A stretch of 8,086 nt of DNA, from positions 1 through 8,086 of the forward strand of contig JABMPI010000556.1 of the NCBI GenBank assembly GCA_013203755.1. Direction: 5' to 3'. This document shows, piece after piece, positions 1 to 4,903 of this stretch. Position numbers and translations under genes: made by a program. The notes beneath the pieces were generated by a model. That model was not told the origin of the DNA, did no database searches, and saw nothing but the letters and a program-made list of their open reading frames with translations. Each line of letters begins with the position of its first letter. Positions within the stretch are counted from its first letter, which is position 1. The DNA comes from Bacteroidota bacterium. Lineage in GTDB: Bacteria; Bacteroidota; Bacteroidia; Bacteroidales; Prolixibacteraceae.

Positions 1-120
1 ACTCCAGACAGTATGCGGTATTCTACTGTTGTGGAACCGCTGGAATTTAAACACCCTATTGATATTGATCTGGCCTGGCAGACGGAATCTTGTTCGATGT
101 GTCATTCAGAATTGTATTGA
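1..120 (+). CDS. 3' end of a c-type cytochrome gene (partial)
   Basis: Frame 1 is open from the first base to a TGA at 118-120 and encodes 39 residues; the start lies upstream of the window. The tail ends CSMCHSELY, so a CxxCH covalent haem-attachment site lies six residues from the C-terminus. A histidine further upstream (EFKHPI) could be a distal haem ligand. Multihaem cytochromes of respiratory chains often carry a last haem at the very C-terminus like this. With one motif visible, neither the family nor the haem number can be given. A tetrahaem cytochrome follows 147 bp downstream on the same strand and a c-haem lyase lies beyond it, so an electron-transfer role fits the neighbourhood. 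No hairpin terminator is seen between this gene and the next, so read-through into the tetrahaem gene is possible. Coding status is firm; the function beyond 'haem c protein' is inference. Confidence 0.75.
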   Translation, partial: TPDSMRYSTVVEPLEFKHPIDIDLAWQTESCSMCHSELY

Positions 121-138
121 TTTATATCAAATAATTAA

Positions 139-172
139 TTGTAGAAATAACTGGCATTTCTTTTGCTATAAT
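139..172 (+). promoter_or_regulatory. possible promoter/operator of the tetrahaem cytochrome gene
   Basis: TTGTAGAA at 139-146 is followed after exactly 20 bases by TATAAT at 167-172, preceded by TGC as in an extended -10 (TGnTATAAT). The same spaced pair stands before ccsBA at 982-1015. The 22-base gap between a TTGTAG-type -35 and the -10 is long for a housekeeping sigma-70 promoter. It is also not the Bacteroidota TTTG/TAnnTTTG type. It may instead be an activator or regulator site next to a -10. The leader to the ATG would be about 90 bases. The region is AT-rich, so chance TATAAT matches are expected. Confidence 0.3.
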
Positions 173-267
173 AAAAATTATATGCATTTTTAAGATGTAT
201 AAATTATAAGAAAAGAAGAAAGAATAGTAACAAAAATATTAATACGAATCTTTAAAAATAATCGAAA

Positions 268-759
268 ATGAATTTTAAAAAATTAATCTTATTATTAGGC
301 ATAGCTGTTATTTTCAGCTCTGTAACATTTGCTCAGGATAATAAATACATTGGCGCTGTTAAATGTAAAATGTGCCATAACAAACCTGCGAAAGGGGGAC
401 AATATAAAATATGGGCAGAAGGTCCACATGCAAAAGCAATGGAAAGCCTTAAAGGTGCAGATGCAACAAATCCAAAATGTTTAAAGTGCCACTCTACTGC
501 AGCAGCGGCTGATCAAAAATTAGTTGGAACCTTAAAAGTAAGTGAAGGAGTATCTTGCGAATCTTGTCATGGAGCAGGCAGCGCGTACAAATCGGCTACC
601 ATAATGAAAAAGCAGGAGTTGTCGTTGGCAAAAGGTTTAATTATTCCTGACGAAAAAGTATGTAAAACATGCCATAACGAGGAAAGTCCGAATTATAAAG
701 GATTTGATTTTGCTGAATATTCAGCTAAAATTGCACATGGCAACCCAACAAAGAAATAA
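268..759 (+). CDS. exported tetrahaem cytochrome c (cytochrome c554-like)
   Basis: A 163-residue protein. Residues 1-22 form a signal peptide (MNFKK, a hydrophobic core, then TFA before QD), so the mature protein is periplasmic. Four CxxCH haem-attachment sites follow: CKMCH 33-37, CLKCH 71-75, CESCH 97-101 and CKTCH 132-136. Non-CxxCH histidines at 54 (EGPHAKAM) and 157 (IAHGNP) are candidate sixth ligands. The opening YIGAVKCKMCH plus WAEGPHAKAM resembles the cytochrome c554 family of multihaem electron carriers. This assignment is from motif memory and the electron partner is unknown. The ATG is preceded by an A-rich leader without a Shine-Dalgarno site, as is usual in Bacteroidota, and the signal peptide fits this start. 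A strong terminator lies 20 bases downstream, so the gene ends its transcript. Its haems would be attached by the CcsBA encoded next. A carrier in anaerobic respiration is likely; an enzymatic role cannot be excluded. Confidence 0.9.
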   Translation: MNFKKLILLLGIAVIFSSVTFAQDNKYIGAVKCKMCHNKPAKGGQYKIWAEGPHAKAMESLKGADATNPKCLKCHSTAAAADQKLVGTLKVSEGVSCESCHGAGSAYKSATIMKKQELSLAKGLIIPDEKVCKTCHNEESPNYKGFDFAEYSAKIAHGNPTKK

Positions 760-779
760 TCTCATTAGAGAATATCATT

Positions 780-819
780 AAAAAAAGCCTTTGCTTAAAA
801 ACAGCAAAGGCTTTTTTTT
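780..819 (+). terminator. strong intrinsic terminator after the tetrahaem cytochrome gene
   Basis: AGCCTTTGCT (786-795) pairs perfectly with AGCAAAGGCT (803-812) around the 7-base loop TAAAAAC. The stem is preceded by seven A (780-786) and followed by a run of eight T (812-819). Because the A tract can pair with the T tract, the hairpin also has terminator form on the opposite strand. It separates the cytochrome transcript from ccsBA. A short reading frame beginning inside it (791-976) is not a gene. Confidence 0.92.
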
Positions 820-829
820 GAATATCAAT

Positions 830-867
830 TGCGTAATCGTTCTTCAAAACACAAATCTAATTACGCA
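830..867. repeat. 8-bp inverted repeat upstream of ccsBA
   Basis: TGCGTAAT (830-837) and ATTACGCA (860-867) are perfect inverted arms separated by 22 bases, in the 241-base non-coding gap between the terminator and ccsBA. The spacing would place half-sites about three helical turns apart, which could suit a regulator, but the arms are short and no known site is recognised. The rest of the gap (868-981) is AT-rich with no gene or other structure that I can support. Confidence 0.35.
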
Positions 868-981
868 TTTATACAATACTTTCATATTTAATTATTCAAA
901 AGAAAGAACCAACGGAAATTTCACATTATATTTTTTAAAGATTCTGTTTGAAATTTTGAAATTTTTTACGGAATGACTTTC

Positions 982-1015
982 TTGTAGAATGTTTTAGATA
1001 TGCAACTTTTATAAT
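982..1015 (+). promoter_or_regulatory. possible promoter/operator of ccsBA
   Basis: TTGTAGAA (982-989), 20 bases, then TATAAT (1010-1015), which is 45 bases before the ccsBA start. The same pair with the same spacing precedes the tetrahaem cytochrome gene (139-172). ccsBA needs its own promoter because a strong terminator precedes it, and the -10 position gives a sensible leader length. The gap is too long for a textbook -35/-10, so the upstream half may be a regulator site. Confidence 0.35.
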
Positions 1016-1060
1016 TAACGTGTAGTTTGAGACTAAAAAAGTAAATTAAAATATATCCGA

Positions 1061-4000
1061 ATGAAGAAAGCAATTTCATTTTTATCATCGATGCTGCTTA
1101 CCGGCATACTTTTAATGTTTTTTGCAATAGCAATTGCATATGCCACTTTTATTGAAAACGACTATGGCGCAATTACCGCAAAAATTTTAATATACAACTC
1201 ACGTTGGTTGGAAATTTTATATCTGTTACTTACGGTAAACCTTGTAGGTAGCATGTTTAAATACAAACTTGTTACTAAGAAGAAATGGAGTATACTTTTA
1301 TTTCATATTGCTTTTATAGTAATTCTAATTGGTGGTGGTATTACTCGTTATTTTGGCTACGAAGGCACTCTTATTTTATCTGAAGGTGAAACAAAAAATG
1401 AGATAACATCCGAAGCAACCTTCTTGCAACTGGAAGCCTCAAATGCTTCTGCTACCACAAAATTTGAAAACGAGGTTGTCTTTTCGCAAAATACAAATAA
1501 CAAATATTCAAAGTCTTTTGATATTAATGGGCACACTGTAAAAATTAAACTAATTGATTTTTATAATCAGGTAAACGAAACACTAATTGAAGACCCAAAT
1601 GGTTTTCCGGCATTAAGCTTAATAAGCTCCGACCCACAATTGGGAAGAATGGATTTTATTCTTCATAAAGGAATTCAAAAAGAATTGGGCAAAACCACTT
1701 ATTCTTATGGTACAGCAAACGTACCATCTACAGTAAATTTTTCTATAGAGGGGAGCGAAATAAAAGTAATTGCCGGCGATACAATAGTTAAAAAGAACAG
1801 TGGAGGAATTTCGGCTACCAAATTAGCACCAAATTTACAACATCAGATTTATCCCAATACCATGTATCAAATTGGCATGCAAAATTTTATGATAGAAAAA
1901 GCGGTTGCCAAGGGAAATGTTGTAATGAGCAGAGACAGTAAATCGCAAGGTTCTGCCAGCGATGCTGTTCTGGTAAACCTAACCATTGACAATTATGAAA
2001 AAGAGCTAATTATTAAAGGAATGAAAGGCTATGTTGGGACACCAACCATTTTCGAAAAAGATGGGGTTCGTATAAAAATGGCTTATGGTTCGAGTATTAT
2101 TCCTCTACCCTTCTCTATTCAATTACGCGATTTTCAAATGGAAAGGTACCCCGGTTCTAATAGTCCGTCTTCTTTTGCCAGCGAAGTTACCTTGATCGAC
2201 CCTTCTAAAGAATTAGAGATGCCATTTCGGATTTTTATGAATAACATATTGAAGTACGGTGGTTTTCGTTTCTTTCAATCCGGATTTACTCCCGATGAAA
2301 AAGGAACAATTTTATCTGTAAATAGCGACACGGCAGGAACATCGGTAACCTACTTTGGTTATTTATTAATGGTAATTGGAATGGTTCTTACTCTTCTAAA
2401 TGGGAACAGCCATTTTAAACTTACGCTACAAAAATTAGCCAAAATGAAGCTAAACAGAAAACCGGTAAAAACAGTTTTGTTACTTCTTGCGTTTTCAGGG
2501 TTTTGTTCACTTGCAAATGCACAAGGAACTTCGACCAACTGGAAACCTCTTGTTGTTGAAGAGGCACAGATTAACGAATTTAGCGAACTCCTGACCCAGG
2601 ACAATCAAGGTAGGATTAAGCCAATAAACTCCGTAGCTTCGGAAATACTTCGCAAGCTAACCCGGAAAAACAGCTTCGAAGGCATGACCCCGGCGCATGT
2701 TATTCTCGACATGTCGTCCTACCCAGACAAATGGTATTCTATTCCAATTCTGAAGGTTTCTCATACCGAACTTCAAAAAACACTAAAATTAAAAAGAAAG
2801 TTTGCGTCGTACAACGACCTGGTAAAGAGCCAGGGGCAAGGCGGCTATCTTTTACAAAATATGGTTAACGAATCGTACCGAAAAAAACCCGTAAACCGGA
2901 ATAAATTAGACAAGGAGATTATGAATGTTGATGAACGAATCAATGTTTTAATGCAGGTTTTTCAAGGTGATTTTTTGAAGGTATTTCCTGTTCCAGGAGA
3001 TGCCAATCACAAATGGGTTACGGCAAAAGAAGCTCCACAATTTGTTAGCGGAGAAGATGCTACATTTATCAAAGAAATATTCCCAAAATATTTCTCTGCT
3101 CTGTACGAAGCCCAGCAATCTGGAAATTACAGAGTGGCCAGTGCCTATTTAAAACAAATAAAAACTTATCAAAAAAAATATGGTGAAAAGGTAATTCCAT
3201 CAGAAAGCAAAGTTAAACTGGAAGTTCTGTATAACAAATGGAACATTTTTAGCAAACTGGCCAAGTATTACATTCTTGCTGGTATGGTTTTATTAATTCT
3301 TCATTTTATGAAGATTTTCAATCCTGCCAAAAGCCTAAACCTACCCATAAATATTATTGCCATAATCATTCTTTTACTATTTATAGGCCACACGGGTGGT
3401 CTGGCAATTCGTTGGTACATTGCTGGTCACGCGCCGTGGAGTAATGGCTACGAATCGATGATTTATGTAGGCTGGGCAACACTGCTATCCGGGTTAATTT
3501 TTATGAAAAAATCGCCCATAACTTTGGCTGCAACTACCGTTCTTGCTGCATTGGTTCTGTTTGTGGCAGGAATGAATTGGATGAATCCTGAAATTACTAA
3601 TCTTGTTCCGGTATTAAAATCATACTGGTTAATTGTACATGTTGCAATTATTACAGCAAGTTATGGTTTTCTGGCTTTGGGTGCGTTAATGGGATTTCTG
3701 AACCTTAATCTTATGATTTTCAGAAACAAAAAGAATGAAAAAAGATTGAGTTTCACGATAAAAGAGATGAGCTTTATTATTGAAGTAACACTCATTATCG
3801 GATTAATAATGATGACTATCGGCTCGTTTCTTGGGGCTGTTTGGGCCAACGAATCCTGGGGACGTTACTGGGGCTGGGATCCAAAAGAGACATGGAGTTT
3901 AATTACTGTTCTGGTTTATACTTTTGCTTTGCACATGCGTAAAATTGAAGGGTTTAGAGGTCAGTTTGCCTTAAGTACTGCAGCACTGGTTAGCCTCAGT

Positions 4001-4177
4001 TCGGTAATAATGACCTTCTTTGGAGTTAATTACTACTTATCCGGACTTCACTCCTACGGGCAAGGCGATCCTCCACCAATTCCAAATGGAGTTTACATTG
4101 CAATTGCTATAGTTGCTGTGGTTATTACCGGAGCTTATATTTCGAGTAAAAAACTGACTCCAGAAACCAGTAAATAA
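1061..4177 (+). CDS. ccsBA: fused cytochrome c haem lyase CcsBA (ResB-CcsA, system II)
   Basis: A 1038-residue membrane protein that exports haem across the inner membrane and joins it to CxxCH sites of periplasmic apocytochromes (system II maturation). The ResB/CcsB half has TM segments near 8-30, 49-65 and 77-95. H82 (LLFHIAF) fits the TM-His1 position before the TRYFGYEG motif; a large periplasmic domain (~100-428) and a TM at 430-446 follow. A second periplasmic domain spans ~488-730. The CcsA half (~733-1028) is multi-TM and carries the haem-binding WWD signature at 933-943 (WGRYWGWDPKE). H860 (LIVHV) and H996 (GLHSYG) match P-His1 and P-His2; H958 (ALHMR) matches TM-His2. Their spacing (860-958-996) agrees with that known for CcsA. 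Fused forms are known from Epsilonproteobacteria and Bacteroidota. Oddly, residues 461-488 look like an internal signal peptide ending ANA-QG. The gene is monocistronic by position, between two terminators. A short ORF read from the opposite strand inside it is a shadow. Confidence 0.95.
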   Translation: MKKAISFLSSMLLTGILLMFFAIAIAYATFIENDYGAITAKILIYNSRWLEILYLLLTVNLVGSMFKYKLVTKKKWSILLFHIAFIVILIGGGITRYFGYEGTLILSEGETKNEITSEATFLQLEASNASATTKFENEVVFSQNTNNKYSKSFDINGHTVKIKLIDFYNQVNETLIEDPNGFPALSLISSDPQLGRMDFILHKGIQKELGKTTYSYGTANVPSTVNFSIEGSEIKVIAGDTIVKKNSGGISATKLAPNLQHQIYPNTMYQIGMQNFMIEKAVAKGNVVMSRDSKSQGSASDAVLVNLTIDNYEKELIIKGMKGYVGTPTIFEKDGVRIKMAYGSSIIPLPFSIQLRDFQMERYPGSNSPSSFASEVTLIDPSKELEMPFRIFMNNILKYGGFRFFQSGFTPDEKGTILSVNSDTAGTSVTYFGYLLMVIGMVLTLLNGNSHFKLTLQKLAKMKLNRKPVKTVLLLLAFSGFCSLANAQGTSTNWKPLVVEEAQINEFSELLTQDNQGRIKPINSVASEILRKLTRKNSFEGMTPAHVILDMSSYPDKWYSIPILKVSHTELQKTLKLKRKFASYNDLVKSQGQGGYLLQNMVNESYRKKPVNRNKLDKEIMNVDERINVLMQVFQGDFLKVFPVPGDANHKWVTAKEAPQFVSGEDATFIKEIFPKYFSALYEAQQSGNYRVASAYLKQIKTYQKKYGEKVIPSESKVKLEVLYNKWNIFSKLAKYYILAGMVLLILHFMKIFNPAKSLNLPINIIAIIILLLFIGHTGGLAIRWYIAGHAPWSNGYESMIYVGWATLLSGLIFMKKSPITLAATTVLAALVLFVAGMNWMNPEITNLVPVLKSYWLIVHVAIITASYGFLALGALMGFLNLNLMIFRNKKNEKRLSFTIKEMSFIIEVTLIIGLIMMTIGSFLGAVWANESWGRYWGWDPKETWSLITVLVYTFALHMRKIEGFRGQFALSTAALVSLSSVIMTFFGVNYYLSGLHSYGQGDPPPIPNGVYIAIAIVAVVITGAYISSKKLTPETSK

Positions 4178-4222
4178 AATACAAAAAGAGGGTGATTTAA
4201 ATGCTCGACATATACAAAACTG

Positions 4223-4260
4223 AAAAGAGACTTTCCTAAACAGGGGAGTCTCTTTTCCTT
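4223..4260 (+). terminator. intrinsic terminator after ccsBA
   Basis: AAAAGAGACT (4223-4232) pairs with AGTCTCTTTT (4247-4256). The stem can extend inward by TTCC (4233-4236) against GGGG (4243-4246) with two G-U pairs, giving up to 14 pairs and a 6-base loop. The trailing tract is TTTTCCTTT, slightly interrupted. It lies 45 bases after the ccsBA stop. Confidence 0.85.
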
Positions 4261-4283
4261 TATGAAACTGTCTCGTTATAAAA

Positions 4284-4340
4284 TAGCGTTACACAAAAAG
4301 TAATGTTATGAAAGAAGGGGTTGCATAGCACCTTTCATAA
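4284..4340 (+). other. two overlapping hairpins in the intergenic region
   Basis: Hairpin 1: TAGCGTTAC (4284-4292) pairs along its full length with GTAATGTTA (4300-4308), using two G-U pairs and a 7-base loop. Hairpin 2: TTATGAAAG (4306-4314) pairs perfectly with CTTTCATAA (4332-4340), and its 17-base loop can form a small TGC/GCA stem. The two share bases 4306-4308, so they compete at the base. The G-U pairs favour RNA on the plus strand. No T-run follows. This could be a small RNA, a processed 3' end or an operator pair; no known RNA family is recognised. Confidence 0.35.
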
Positions 4341-4556
4341 TTTATTTAAAGTTTATGTGATAGTACTAAAAACGTATTACTGTTTTGGTCTTAATTAAAG
4401 TATTTGAACAACTAAATAAATAAAAAGGAAAATTGCTCAATTGAAGGTTGGGAAGAAAAAAAGACATTCAGCTTTGGTGTATAAAACAATTGAAGATTTT
4501 AAATTTTAAACAAAAAATAAAAAAATAGCAGCATAGCTTAACCAATCGTCCAAGTT
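4341..4556. other. AT-rich intergenic stretch, no gene found
   Basis: About 216 bases of very AT-rich sequence between the hairpin pair and the promoter of the decayed gene. I see no start codon with a credible frame, no terminator and no repeat. One frame is open for about 30 lysine-rich codons around 4420-4509 but lacks a start codon and is not annotated. Confidence 0.5.
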
Positions 4557-4557
4557 T

Positions 4558-4594
4558 TTGTTGCATATCCATAAAGTATATTTCACTACCTTTG
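4558..4594 (+). promoter_or_regulatory. Bacteroidota-type promoter of the decayed exported-protein gene
   Basis: TACCTTTG at 4587-4594 is an exact match to the Bacteroidota -7 element TAnnTTTG. TTG (4561-4563), or the overlapping TTTTTG just before it, supplies the -33 element at 23-26 bases spacing, the long end of the accepted range. Transcription would start near 4600, leaving a leader of about 65 bases to the ATG at 4665. It is the clearest promoter in the window, and it drives a gene that no longer has an intact frame. Confidence 0.6.
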
Positions 4595-4664
4595 TTCGTA
4601 CTATGTTTTTGTACAAAAAACAAGTTATTATTTAGTTTATTATTTCAAACAAAAATTTAAATTT

Positions 4665-4826
4665 ATGAAAAGACTTTTGTTGGTTGTTGCGGTAATTGTT
4701 GCATCATATTCGTTTAGTAATGCACAAGAAATTGGTATTCGTTTTGGTGATGTTTCTGCAGGAAACGTTGAAACGGATTTGTGCTTAATATTCGATATAG
4801 AATTGGTGACCAAAAAGTGTTTGTAG
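4665..4826 (+). pseudogene. remnant of an exported, probably outer-membrane beta-barrel, protein gene
   Basis: ATG at 4665 opens a 53-codon frame ending at TAG 4824-4826. Residues 1-20 are a good signal peptide (MKRLLLVVAV..., ending SNA before QE). The mature start, EIGIRFGDVSAGNV, is typical of small Bacteroidota outer-membrane proteins that normally run to 150-200 residues as a beta-barrel. After GNV the sequence stops resembling that family (ETDLC...) and terminates. A different frame (+2) is open from just after this point to a TAA at 4827-4829, reading for example NIRYRIGDQKVFVD. This suggests a deletion or frameshift near 4764-4770, with remnant sequence running on towards 4890. A promoter upstream appears intact. 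Alternatively the 53-residue frame is a real short exported peptide, which I judge less likely. The family assignment rests on motif memory. Confidence 0.6.
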
Positions 4827-4860
4827 ACTAATATGCACAGCAACTCTTTAATATTCACCC

Positions 4861-4888
4861 GGTGACGGAAAATCAACAGGTGACGGAA
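4861..4888. repeat. 10-bp direct repeat GGTGACGGAA
   Basis: GGTGACGGAA occurs at 4861-4870 and again at 4879-4888, an exact 18-base period, in the 77-base gap between the decayed gene and the end of the convergent propeller-TPR gene. The period is a multiple of three, so it may be the residue of a Gly-Asp-Gly type coding repeat from the broken barrel gene. It could also be a regulator site pair or chance. Confidence 0.4.
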
Positions 4889-4903
4889 TTACCGAATATA
4901 TTA

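Noticed and set aside
1..759. The two cytochrome genes as a nitrite reductase (nrfHA) pair
   Set aside because: The tetrahaem protein lacks a CxxCK site and the NrfH membrane anchor, and the visible tail of the first gene is too short to assign.
791..976. 61-residue plus-strand reading frame after the tetrahaem cytochrome
   Set aside because: It begins inside the terminator stem, has AT-driven composition (many N, F, L, I), no start context and no recognisable motif.
2359..3849. Minus-strand reading frames inside ccsBA (2359-2604 and 3661-3849)
   Set aside because: They lie antisense to conserved CcsBA domains, and their composition follows from the opposite-strand codons.
4284..4340. tRNA, riboswitch or CRISPR repeat in the structured gap
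   Set aside because: There is no cloverleaf, no conserved riboswitch core and no regularly spaced repeat; only two ordinary hairpins are supported.
4420..4509. Short open stretch reading IKRKIAQLKVGKKKRHSALV
   Set aside because: It has no start codon or promoter and is lysine-rich as expected from A-rich DNA; about 30 codons open by chance is not unusual.
4640..4876. Minus-strand 78-residue reading frame over the decayed gene
   Set aside because: It is antisense to the signal peptide and barrel start, which explain the sequence much better; it shows no motif.
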